DNA of 64,000 nucleotides, from assembly GCA_037975125.1 (NCBI GenBank), contig CM075850.1:67856390-67920389 (forward strand), written 5' to 3'. This DNA comes from Latrodectus hesperus. Its lineage: Eukaryota > Arthropoda > Arachnida > Araneae > Theridiidae. Made by a program: the position numbers and the translations under genes. Below are positions 1-9,515 of this stretch, one piece after another (the stretch's first letter is position 1; the number at the start of each line of letters is the position of its first letter). The notes under the pieces were generated by a model. The model made no database searches. It was not told the DNA's origin and was given only the letters and a program-made list of their open reading frames with translations.

Positions 1-457
1 GTTGAAAAATGGAAAATCAAAAGGAACATTTTCGTCATATTTTGCTTTATTTCCGCAAAGGGAAAAACGCATCACAAGCTCATAAAAAGTTATGTGCTGT
101 TTATGGTGATGAAGCCTCAAAAGAACAGCAGTGTCAAAATTGGTTTGCCAAATTTTGTTCTGGTGATTTTCACTCAAAGATGAAAAACGCTCTGGTCGTC
201 CAGTTGAAGTTGATGACGACCTAATCAAAGCGATAATCGATTCGGATCGTCATAGTACAACACGTGAGATTGCAGAGAAGCTTCATCTTCACAAAACTCC
301 TTAAATGGTAAAAATTTCAATAATAATGATGTCAAATCGTACCCGATTCAGTTTTTTTGCTAATAAAAACCAGAAGTTTTATGAACGTGTGATTATGATT
401 CTGCCTGAAAGAGGGCAAAAGGTCATTGATCAAAATGGGCAATACATTACAGAATAG
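1..457 (+). pseudogene. Internally deleted mariner transposase remnant
   Basis: The 5' part encodes the N-terminal helix-turn-helix region of a mariner transposase (starts MENQKEHFRHILLYFRK from position 9). One base is missing near 171, so the natural continuation (a GRPVEVDDDLIKAI stretch) is in another frame. Near 290-297 the sequence jumps to the C-terminal end (NGKNFNN..., then FYERVIMILPERGQK and a stop at 455-457), with one extra T near 356. The whole catalytic DD34D core is absent, so it cannot encode an active enzyme. The element runs off the left edge of the window. The family call rests on remembered mariner sequence and is firm; the subfamily is not assigned. Confidence 0.85.
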
Positions 458-474
458 TTATTTAGTTCCATGTA

Positions 475-556
475 GAGCGCTCCGTGGCTGAGTGGTCAAA
501 GCATCGCTCCGCTAATCGCTTGAGAGCGTGGGTTCGATTCTCACCGTGGCCCTGGG
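475..556 (+). repeat. tRNA-like SINE head (degenerate, Ser-GCT-like)
   Basis: An A-box-like TGGCTGAGTGG and a B-box-like GGTTCGATTCTC are spaced as in a tRNA, with a GCT in the anticodon-loop position and a short variable arm. The T arm pairs (GTGGG with CTCAC), but the acceptor and anticodon stems do not, so this is not a working tRNA gene. It is best read as the pol III promoter head of a tRNA-derived SINE or a decayed tRNA pseudogene. Confidence 0.55.
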
Positions 557-1024
557 TGTTTTCTTCGTTATCTTCTGTGGTTGTACATCTGTCATTGTGC
601 TATTTGTCTTATTATCGACGAAGACTTACAAGCGGATCTCAAGAATCAAGCATACAAGTCTGAGAATATGTAATGTAATAAATAAGTTCCATGAAAAAAT
701 TGTCTTTGATCTTCTAAAAAAAATCTGCAATTACAGTTATAACTGTAGCGCTTCGAGCAATATCCACTACGACTATGCCACTTCAAGCAATATCCGGTTT
801 TGAAAATCCAAATCGCGCTCCAGCTCAAAATTTGAATTATCTTAATCTCGCGTTATTTTCGATTTCAAATAACTTAGATTTACAGAAATATTACAAAACA
901 TTTAACAAGAAATTAATTTCACGACTTTTACAAAGCATACATTTTACAAAACAAACAGAAAATAACTAAAATGCAATACTACTATTCCTAATTGGTCAAT
1001 AAAATATACATTAATCCAACATAT
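557..1024. other. Gene-free AT-rich stretch
   Basis: No conserved coding region or RNA gene is visible; only short open frames without recognisable motifs. It may include the body of the SINE whose head lies just upstream. The last bases (ATAT) are the target site of the gypsy element that follows. Confidence 0.5.
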
Positions 1025-1630
1025 TGTTACAAATTTATAAATAATGATTTTATTTGTCTTAAAATATCTCAGATAGATCGGAAATTCTCACATTTTGGGC
1101 AAAAATTGCGGTATTTAGACGTGTTGTAGTTTAAAAGCGGATTTCCTAATGATTTGGCGACTTGGCGACAGTTGGCGATATTCTTGGTGACTTGGCGACG
1201 GTTGGCGAGATTCTTGGCGACTTGGCGAGAAATCGATACTTCTGGAAACATCCATCACCTAAGCTCTAGGACCAATATTTTCCGAGATAGCCTAGAAGCT
1301 TCCAGAGCCTTGGCGAAATTGGTAGATTTCTCCGCCAAGTCAGGTATAAATACCGCAGCCCGACATGGAATAGTAGTAGAGTTTTGTGAAGACAGTCAGT
1401 GTGTGAAGACGATTAGTTGTGACTGCTAGTTGTTCTCTGTCTGAGGTATTTGAGACCTGTGATTGGAAGCTATTTCTTATTGTATCTGACGAATTGTAGC
1501 TGTATAATTGTGATTGTTACAGCGGGAATTTCGTTTATCTAGTGAAGTTTTTACGAATAAAAGTCTTGTGTTCATTAAGTGGTTGCTTTATTCAACTCTC
1601 AATCAACACGAACCCGTGGAGCTCGGTACA
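1025..1630 (+). repeat. 5' LTR of gypsy element 1
   Basis: 606 bp, starting TG and ending CA. U3 holds seven TTGGCGA motifs plus one TTGGTGA variant between about 1152 and 1228. A TATA box (TATAAATA) sits at 1345-1352 and a polyadenylation signal (AATAAA) at 1556-1561, so R probably begins near 1375 and ends shortly after 1570. Confidence 0.93.
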
Positions 1631-1632
1631 AC

Positions 1633-1651
1633 TGGTGTCAGAAGTGGGATT
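1633..1651 (+). promoter_or_regulatory. Primer binding site, tRNA-Leu type
   Basis: TGGTGTCAGAAGTGGGATT begins two bases after the 5' LTR. Its complement reads as a tRNA 3' end: CCA, discriminator A, acceptor strand TTCTGAC, then T-stem CCCAC and T-loop AAT. This matches the 3' end of animal tRNA-Leu as I remember it (inference; tRNA set of this host not checked). Confidence 0.75.
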
Positions 1652-1660
1652 GAAGAGTTG

Positions 1661-4219
1661 ATGCAGCGTGTCACAAGAAAAATGGATATGGATTTAATGA
1701 AAAGTCTTCTCGAAAAATTAGCGGAGCAGATGGCTGAGATGAAAGCTGGACAAGAAGATATGAAAACCGAGATGAAAGCTGGACAAGAAGAGATGAAAGC
1801 TAGACAAGAAGAGATGAAAGCTGGACAAGAAGAGATTAAAACCGAGATGATGAAAGAGATAAAATCTGGACAGGAGGTGATGAAAGCTAGACAAGAAGAG
1901 ATTAACGCCGAGATGATGAAAGAGATAAAATCTGGACAGGATGAGCTCAAGAAGGACATTGTAAGTGTTAAAGAAGAATTCTCCAACATCATTCAGGAGA
2001 AGATGAATGCAATGGAGGATAAGGTAACTTCAGTAGAAACTAAAGTTCTAGAGATAGAAGAAAACGTGGAAGAAGCATTAGACAATATCAATAAGGAGAT
2101 TGAAAGCTTGAAGAAGCAAATGTCAAACAAACATGAGGAACCCAACGTGACATTTGTGCCTTCCCTAGCCAATACTAAACTCTCAACATTTGATGGGAAA
2201 TCATCCTGGCAAGTATACAAGACCCAGTTTATGATGGTAGCGGAAGCTAATGGATGGAATCCCCGAGCCCAAGCTTTTCACCTGGCGGCTTCTTTAAGAG
2301 GAGACGCGGCTGACATCCTCGAGACGCTTCCGGAGGAGCAGAGGCACGATTTCCAAGCCCTATCGAGTGCGCTTGAGAAAGCTTTTAAACAACTGAAGGA
2401 GGCGTTGACATCTTCGCCCGTTCTTGCATATCCCCAGCCCGGAAAAATATTCATTTTAGATACGGATGCCAGCAACGAAAATATCGGAGCTGTTTTGTCG
2501 CAGGAAATTGATGGTAAAGAATATGTTATTGCTTATTGGAGTAAATGTCTTTCGAAACCAGAGCGGAATTATTGTACAACCAGGAAGGAATTGCTGGCAA
2601 TCGTCAAAGCCATAGAACATTTCCACCATTATCTCTATGGAAGAAAGTTCTTGCTCCGGACCGATCACGCATCCTTAACCTGGCTTTTAAATTTTAAAAA
2701 TCCAGAAGGACAGGTAGCCAGATGGATTCAACGACTCCAGGAGTTTGACTTTGAAATACGTCATCGCAAAGGAACTCTTCATGGAAATGCTGATGCACTA
2801 TCAAGGAAACCGTGCAATGAAAGCTGCCGATATTGTTCGAGAGTAGAGAAGAACTATCAGTTAGTAAATCCTTCGGTACGCCAAGTTACTGTTTCATCTC
2901 CACCGAAACCAGACCCATGGAGTGATAAAGGACTTAGGGAAGCCCAAAAAGAAGACCCAGATATAAATCCAATTCTTGAATTGAAAGAATCTTCTAGTAT
3001 GAGACCAAGTTGGCAGGATATCTCCAACTACAGTCCTGCTACTAAACAATATTGGGCTCTTTGGGACTCACTCCATATAAGAAATGGTGTCTTATACAGG
3101 AAATGGGAGTCCGATGATGGACGTAATTTCAAATGGCAGCTTGTTCTTCCAAAATCAAGAATTTCAGATGTTTTGAAAGAATTGCACAATAGCTCAACTG
3201 GAGGCCACTTCGGAGTAATGAAAACTCTACAGAAAGTTCGAGAACGCTTCTATTGGAGCAAAACGAGACAAGATGTAGAGAAATGGTGCCAATCTTGTGA
3301 TGACTGTGCGGCACGTAAAGGACCGAAGAAACGTAGCCGAGGAAGGTTGCAGCGGTACAACGTAGGAGCACCTTTTGAGCGGATAGCATTGGACATTTTG
3401 GGTCCTTTACCACGATCCTCAAATGGCAACAAATACATACTAGTTGTCATGGACTACTTTACTAAGTGGCCTGAAGTGTTTGCAATCCCCGATCAAGAGG
3501 CGACTACAGTAGCCGAGGTTCTAGTGCATCAATGGGTTTCCAGATTCGGCACACCCTTACAAATCCATTCTGATCAAGGGACAAATTTCACCTCTGTTGT
3601 GTTTAAAGGAATGTGTCAAATTCTCGGAATAGACAAGACGCAGACCACGCCACTACACCCACAATCGGACGGCATGGTAGAGAGATTTAACAGAACCATC
3701 TTGAATAATCTCTCACTTATGGTTTCCAGAAATCAGCAAGATTGGGATTTGAAGCTACCGCTGTTTCTGCTTGCATATCGCAGTGCTGTCCATGAGACTA
3801 CCGGATATACTCCTTCACAGATGCTCTTTGGTCGCGAACTTCGTCTCCCTTGTGATCTTCAGTTTGGTCGTCCACCGGATACATCTTCATCGCCAGAGGA
3901 ATACCTTCGAGACCTTCAGGCACGTCTTGAAGATGGCCATAACTTCGCTCGAGACCGAATCAACCTGACGACCGAAAGAATGAAGACAAGGTATGACACA
4001 AGAGCGACAGGACGTGAATTTCAAGAAGGTGACAAAGTTTGGTTGTGGAACCCGATTCGACGTAAAGGACTTTCTCCAAAGTTGCAAGCCAACTGGGAAG
4101 GTCCCTACACAGTCCTAAAAAGACTGAACGACGTCGTGGTTCGTATAAGAAAATCATCTTCGTCAAAACCAAAGGTAGTACATTATGATAGATTAGCTCC
4201 TTATCGTAATGTAGAGTAA
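1661..4219 (+). CDS. Gag-RNase H-integrase fusion polyprotein (deleted gypsy)
   Basis: One uninterrupted frame of 852 residues from the first Met after the primer site (MQRVTRKMDMD); open frame extends back into the LTR but that part is not expected to be translated. Residues about 20-110 are a coiled-coil rich in EMKAGQE-type heptads. Residues about 165-237 are the start of the gag capsid region. Near residue 238 (nt 2374-2377) it jumps to the last block of the reverse transcriptase and then RNase H (DTDAS with D267, RKELLAIVKAIEHF, LRTDHAS, GNADALSR). Integrase follows with an HHCC zinc region, D578, D638 and E674 (35 residues between the last two) and a GPY module (WEGPYTVLKRL). Protease, the RT catalytic YLDD and the gag zinc knuckle are gone. 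Both catalytic triads that remain look intact. Confidence 0.9.
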   Translation: MQRVTRKMDMDLMKSLLEKLAEQMAEMKAGQEDMKTEMKAGQEEMKARQEEMKAGQEEIKTEMMKEIKSGQEVMKARQEEINAEMMKEIKSGQDELKKDIVSVKEEFSNIIQEKMNAMEDKVTSVETKVLEIEENVEEALDNINKEIESLKKQMSNKHEEPNVTFVPSLANTKLSTFDGKSSWQVYKTQFMMVAEANGWNPRAQAFHLAASLRGDAADILETLPEEQRHDFQALSSALEKAFKQLKEALTSSPVLAYPQPGKIFILDTDASNENIGAVLSQEIDGKEYVIAYWSKCLSKPERNYCTTRKELLAIVKAIEHFHHYLYGRKFLLRTDHASLTWLLNFKNPEGQVARWIQRLQEFDFEIRHRKGTLHGNADALSRKPCNESCRYCSRVEKNYQLVNPSVRQVTVSSPPKPDPWSDKGLREAQKEDPDINPILELKESSSMRPSWQDISNYSPATKQYWALWDSLHIRNGVLYRKWESDDGRNFKWQLVLPKSRISDVLKELHNSSTGGHFGVMKTLQKVRERFYWSKTRQDVEKWCQSCDDCAARKGPKKRSRGRLQRYNVGAPFERIALDILGPLPRSSNGNKYILVVMDYFTKWPEVFAIPDQEATTVAEVLVHQWVSRFGTPLQIHSDQGTNFTSVVFKGMCQILGIDKTQTTPLHPQSDGMVERFNRTILNNLSLMVSRNQQDWDLKLPLFLLAYRSAVHETTGYTPSQMLFGRELRLPCDLQFGRPPDTSSSPEEYLRDLQARLEDGHNFARDRINLTTERMKTRYDTRATGREFQEGDKVWLWNPIRRKGLSPKLQANWEGPYTVLKRLNDVVVRIRKSSSSKPKVVHYDRLAPYRNVE

Positions 4220-4390
4220 AAATTAGTAGACCATGGTCTCTTTGTAAATAGTATATTTTTTTTTATCTTTTCTATTTTTTTGTATTTTTAGTTGCTTGTG
4301 TATGTAATGTATCCTCTTGAAATGTAAATTCTCTTATATTAAATTTGGCCTCCTATCAGGGGATTGTACTGCCCGGGACGTGCAGTCCTT

Positions 4391-4400
4391 GAGAGGGGGG
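4391..4400 (+). promoter_or_regulatory. Polypurine tract of gypsy element 1
   Basis: GAGAGGGGGG followed by CAA directly before the 3' LTR. This is the plus-strand DNA primer position in LTR elements; the same tract with one G fewer is present in the copy at 33360-33368. Confidence 0.8.
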
Positions 4401-4403
4401 CAA

Positions 4404-5000
4404 TGTTACAAATTTATAAATAATGATTTTATTTGTCTTAAAATATCTCAGACAGATCGGAAATTCTCACATTTTGGGCAAAAATTGCGGTATTTAGACG
4501 TGTTGTAGTTTAAAAGCGGATTTCCTAATGATTTGGCGACTTGGCGACATTCTTGGTGACTTGGCGACGGTTGGCGAGATTCTTGGCGACTTGGCGAGAA
4601 ATCGATACTTCTGGAAACATCCATCACCTAAGCTCTAGGACCAATATTTTCCGAGATAGCCTAGAAGCTTCCAGAGCCTTGGCGAAAATTGGTAGATTTC
4701 TCCGCCAAGTCAGGTATAAATACCGCAGCCCGACATGGAATAGTAGTAGAGTTTTGTGAAGACAGTCAGTGTGTGAAGACGATTAGTTGTGACTGCTAGT
4801 TGTTCTCTGTCTGAGGTATTTGAGACCTGTGATTGGAAGCTATTTCTTATTGTATCTGACGAATTGTAGCTGTATAATTGTGATTGTTACAGCGGGAATT
4901 TCGTTTATCTAGTGAAGTTTTTACGAATAAAAGTCTTGTGTTCATTAAGTGGTTGCTTTATTCAACTCTCAATCAACACGAACCCGTGGAGCTCGGTACA
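4404..5000 (+). repeat. 3' LTR of gypsy element 1
   Basis: 597 bp. Differs from the 5' LTR by a C for T near the start, loss of 10 bp that removes one TTGGCGA unit, and one extra A. TATA box and polyadenylation signal are conserved. Confidence 0.93.
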
Positions 5001-5004
5001 ATAT

Positions 5005-5545
5005 ATAACGATATCAAGCAGATTTTAACTGTGCTATAAATCTAAAGTAAATTACATAAATTTTTATAAAAACTCTGTTTTCAATTAACCAAGCAGAGAC
5101 ACCCAGCTTAAAAAAATCTGTATAAACGCAATCTAGGATGGGAAACAACCGCGCAATAAAACTAAATTAGTAAATAGCATATATATTTATGAAACCTCGT
5201 TTTACAGTTAAAGGGACATTCGCACCCACTTTAAAGAAATAGCCATATAAACGCAAGCTAAGGCAAGTTGGTTTGTTTATATCTCAATGGTCATTGTTTT
5301 TCCACACAAGGGCTAATTAAACCGAGGCCTACGGTTTAAAGTGGATTTTGAACTATTACAGACATTCAAACCCAAGGAGAGATTTGAACACACCAACTGT
5401 AGAACTGAAGGCAAGAGCATTAACCATTTGGCTGCCATCTAGAACAGGAGACAATCGAGCAATAACACTAGATCACTACTGTAAATAATATACATCTTTA
5501 TAAAAGCATACATTTTTATGAAAATTTGAATTTCTAACTAACAAG
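5005..5545. repeat. Degenerate tandem repeat split by a SINE
   Basis: Related blocks recur at roughly 5020-5165, 5166-5270 and 5442-5540. Shared segments include TATAAACGCAA(T/G)CTA, a (G)GAAACAACCGCGCAATAAAACTA block seen again as GGAGACAATCGAGCAATAACACTA, and a following TTTATGAAA stretch. The last two units are separated by the reverse-strand SINE at 5272-5441. Identity is low and unit borders are approximate. Confidence 0.45.
5272..5441 (-). repeat. tRNA-derived SINE, family 1 (reverse)
   Basis: On the minus strand it reads GGCAGCCAAATGGTTAATGC (A box region), a B box like TTCAAATCTC, then the family body ending ...CGGTTTAATTAGCCCTTGTG. It aligns along its length with the cleaner copy at 39929-40096, including the AATCCACTTTAA segment. 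Confidence 0.75.
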
Positions 5546-6116
5546 CATTACATTTCTCACAGTAAACCTAAATATATGTATATCAAATGTTGCAGCACAA
5601 TATTAAGTTATATAAATTATTACAATAGCAATTTTAATGAGGCAGCTCAAAAGTTACTAACTAAATTGCACTAACTTCTAAAATTTTAAATTATAAAAAT
5701 ACATATTCAATTTTTCACCATCCATTACTTTTACTAACTACATAGAAATACAAAAATTTGAATTTTATTACTTTTTAAATAAAGTTTCATTTTTTATATC
5801 ATAACTTCAAACAGAAGCATAAATGTAAAAAAACAAAACACACAATACATAGTTTCAAGCATAAATGCAAACATGAAGCATAGATTAAAGCATAAATGTA
5901 AAAATAATAGCAAAACCTTCAAGCGTTACTAAAACTCCAAACAAATTTGGCGCATGCACACTTCATACATCATAAAATAGAGGTTATGTCATAAAGCCTC
6001 AAGAATTCCTTCTAGCAAAGTAACCTATAGGTTTGGTGCATTTGTGGCACCAGTATCAGCTTCTAGAATTTACATCTTATTTTAAAGTGGCTAATATCTC
6101 TAAAAGTATTTAGATT
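5546..6116. other. Gene-free AT-rich stretch
   Basis: No coding region, RNA gene or repeat recognised; simple A/T-rich sequence with several GCATAAATG-like short recurrences around 5810-5905. Confidence 0.5.
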
Positions 6117-6283
6117 GGTTTGTTTTTTGGCTCAACAACCCTTTTTTACTTCCAGGGGCTAATCTGACTGGGACCTAGGGTTTAAATTGGAGTTCTTAAC
6201 ACTACAAGCATTCAAGTCCAAGGTGGAATTTGAACCCAAACTATTGAGCCAAAGGCAAGAGCACTAATCACTCCGCAACAAGT
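6117..6283 (-). repeat. tRNA-derived SINE, family 1 (reverse, degenerate)
   Basis: Same family as the copies at 5272 and 39929: minus strand shows the gttgcggagtgattagtgc head, a TTCAAATTCC-like B box and the body with ATTAGCCCCTGGAAG. More diverged than the 39929 copy. Confidence 0.65.
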
Positions 6284-9200
6284 TTAATAGACCTATTTGG
6301 AAAATTATACTTCATACTACATAATTTATTTTTTGTGATTCCTAGTTTGAAAACCTCAATTATGATTCTAAGAAATTTTATCATTAAATTTTGTAAAGTC
6401 CAATGAGCTTAATTGTATATTGAGAAATGTAGAATACTATCTCAGGTTTTAATTTCATCAGTTGAACAACACAAATACTGGTTATAAACAATGTGGTGTT
6501 GAATAAATCAAAATATTTCATTTTTATTCAAATTAAAATGGCTGGGTTTACATACACATTTTTGTTTTTGATTTAATTCATTAATAAATATTTTCAAATA
6601 ATTCAAACAATTTCAAATTGTAATCCTACTTAGTCTGCTAATATAAGCAATTAATATTTTAACTTTTTTAGACTTAATTAAAAATATTTTAATAATTTCC
6701 CTTTTCAGATTGCAAGACAACTATCAACTAAAATTCTAAAAAATTAATGTTATCAAATATTTCTTATCATTAGCATAAAATATAAAATAAGAAAAAAAAT
6801 GTCCTGTACTTTATTTTTTGTAGATAATTATTAGATTTTTACTCTTTAATGTGAAAAAAAATTGTTTTAATTATGCTAGATACTATACCAGACCAGTATT
6901 ATGTATTTGTAAGCAACAATATGCCCAAAAGTATTTTTGATTAAAAATCCAGCAAAAATGATTTATAATCATTTGCAATCATAAAGAAATCATTATGCAT
7001 AAAATGTTTCAATGAAAAATAAAATAATCTTTTCATTTTGACATTAATAAAAACAATTTAAATACCATCAAAGCATGTTATTAAATTAAAAATGTTATAA
7101 TATGTAAAATGAAAACACAACTACATATATAATTAAAACAATGTACTAAACACAAACACCAAGATGAATATATTAGAAATAACAGTAAGATGAAAATATT
7201 TTCTCTTCATGTGTATACATGTGTAAGACTTCTTAATATTAACAAGGATAATAATATAGTCAATAATTTGTTATATTTCTATTTCTTAGATTAGTGTTGT
7301 TTTACATAGTACTTTCTATAACACTTGAAATAATTTAAATCCAAAATCATCATAATGTTTACAAGGTTTTATTAACTAAGAATTCTACTCACCATATTCC
7401 TAAATACTTCTAGTCAATAAAATCACAAAATATTTACAATACATTTAAGATAATTGCAAAATCTTTTTGACAATATTTAAACACTTCTATTTACTCAGCA
7501 CTTTCTTTTGGAAACTTTAATGAGGAGAAAGTATTGTTTTACAAAGACACAATAATCTTTTGCATAACACATTTTGATGCTTTGTCAAAGCTGTTTAACT
7601 TTCACAAGTTTAATAATTTAACAGTTATTAAAAAAGTAAAAATAATTAATTTAGAGTTATCTTTGATACATAAATCTCATGCATCTTTTTAGAGATGCAA
7701 ACAAAATAAAAAGCATATCTCAAACGTAATTTAAGATTAATTTTTGATTTTTTTAAGATTTTATTTGATTTTAATTATATTTCCAAGAATACCTATAAAA
7801 AATTATTTTTACTGCAATACTTTTTATGAACAAATCTTTTTCACATCTTAATTCCAAATTTTTCTTACATCATTTTATTTAACTGTACACTATGAAAGAT
7901 AATTAAAATTAAAATGAGATAAACTTATATAAATGACTAATGATTTTTCAAGACAATAATAATTAAAAAGTGAATGAAATGATTAATTTGATAGAAATTA
8001 ACATATTTTAAGTCAAATTTTTTTCACAAACTTCTCGTATTTATGAGAAGTTTTTTTTAAAAAAAATTTGGCATCAAATTAAGAAAAATTTCTTGAAGTA
8101 TGTTACTTATGTATATGAATGTATATAGTACTTATAATAATATGAACATATTGCTAAGTATTAAAATAAAATACATTTTTAAAAAACAACCTGTTTTTTT
8201 TAATTTATGACATACAGAACCACATTCTGTAAATAAACAATTTATGCACTGCTGAGTAAAAAATTCATTGTAAAGAAAAATCATCTTTATAATTTTAAAC
8301 AGCTACATACTATATTTCATATCACAAAATATATCTTTGTACAGATTAATTGGTTAATTTTTATCTAAGTTTAAAAGTATCACATTTGGCTCCATTATTT
8401 ATTAAATATGAAAATAATTGTTTAAAATCTATTAACTGAATAAAAATGTTATACTGTTATACTTATCAATAAAATTATAAAAGCAAAATTAATTGAAAGT
8501 TTATCAGCTGATTTTGAAAGATGAGCTACCATGGATACAGAAGTAAATACTGTACAAAAGCATACATATACATTAGGATTTCTCCTATTCAGTTTGAATA
8601 GAATATTACAATATATAAAATCACTTGTCAATTATGTAAAAATATAAATGCATTATTAAAAAAATAAATATACAAAACTAATTACAAATATATATTCATT
8701 TCCCACTGAAAAACTAAAAAGCTTGTTCTTCCGTGGTTAGGTTTTCATAATTTTAAGATATTGAATATTTATTATGATAAAAATGAAAAGAATATTTTAA
8801 CAAATTCAAATCATTTTCTAAAAAATTTATTTATTCCATCATAAAATAAACAAGTGAAGTAAATGAACTACAAATATTGTTCATCAAAAGTTTAACCAAT
8901 CAAAACCTACTTTAAAGTTTTAGTTTGCATTACAGAATATTCTTTGGTTCACATAAGATATATAATCATACACAAAGACGATATATCATACATACAAAAG
9001 AAAGTAATAATTTAATAAGAAATTTTTTCATAGTATTTGTGAAGTAGAAAATTATTTTAAGCAAAAAATAACCATTTCTTGTGATTTTTTCTTTCTCTAT
9101 ATTTTTCCAATATCATACAATAAACTCATATTAAATGTTTGAACTGCTTATCTGTGAAAGCCAATTTTATGAACACTTAACAATAAAAAATATTTATATA

Positions 9201-9515
9201 AGAAAGTAAAAATTATACTTAAGTTTGATCAAATAAATATGCATTCATTCTTTTCAAAGCAATATACATATTTTCAAAGTGCAAGAATTTGCATTTATGC
9301 TAAACAAAAGTACTTTTACTAGAAGAAGAAACCCTGGTTACTAAAAGTTTAAAAGTCCAATATTTTAAAATTTATAAGAAAACTAATTTGATTCCAAGGT
9401 TTTCCAAAAATATAACTGCTAATAAAAAATACATTTAAGATCCAAATACTTAATATTTGATGAAATATCAAATACCCCTATTTTGCACATTCCTAAGATT
9501 GACCATATACTATCC
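6284..9515. other. 3.2 kb AT-rich gene-free region
   Basis: I see no recognisable coding exon, RNA gene or mobile element. The short open frame at 8449-8631 (-) has no motif. A small perfect hairpin (AACTTCTC / GAGAAGTT, about 8032-8054) is the only local structure noted. Part of this is presumably the 3' UTR and downstream flank of the ankyrin gene. Confidence 0.5.

Larger units (their letters stand above)
1025..5000 (+). mobile_element. Ty3/gypsy LTR retrotransposon, internally deleted copy
   Basis: The element has two LTRs (TGTTAC...GGTACA), a primer binding site two bases inside the 5' LTR, one long open frame and a polypurine tract before the 3' LTR. The flanks ATAT on both sides look like a 4-bp target duplication. 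Compared with the full-length relative at 32749-39044 it lacks about 2.27 kb: the end of gag with the zinc knuckle, the protease and nearly all of the reverse transcriptase. The LTRs differ by one substitution, a 10-bp indel and a 1-bp indel, so the insertion is recent. It cannot be autonomous, but it keeps ends, primer site and integrase. Confidence 0.95.

Noticed and set aside
475..556. Functional tRNA-Ser gene
   Set aside because: Acceptor and anticodon stems do not pair; only the internal promoter boxes and T arm are tRNA-like.
1154..1429. LTR frame reading MATWRQL...ARFLATWREI (also at 4541, 32979 and 38667)
   Set aside because: Produced by the TTGGCGA array in U3; lies before the TATA box and is not shared as a protein feature.
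1603..2220. Antisense frames over the gag coiled coil (Ser/Cys-rich) and over pol in both gypsy copies
   Set aside because: Shadows of the real gag and pol frames on the opposite strand.
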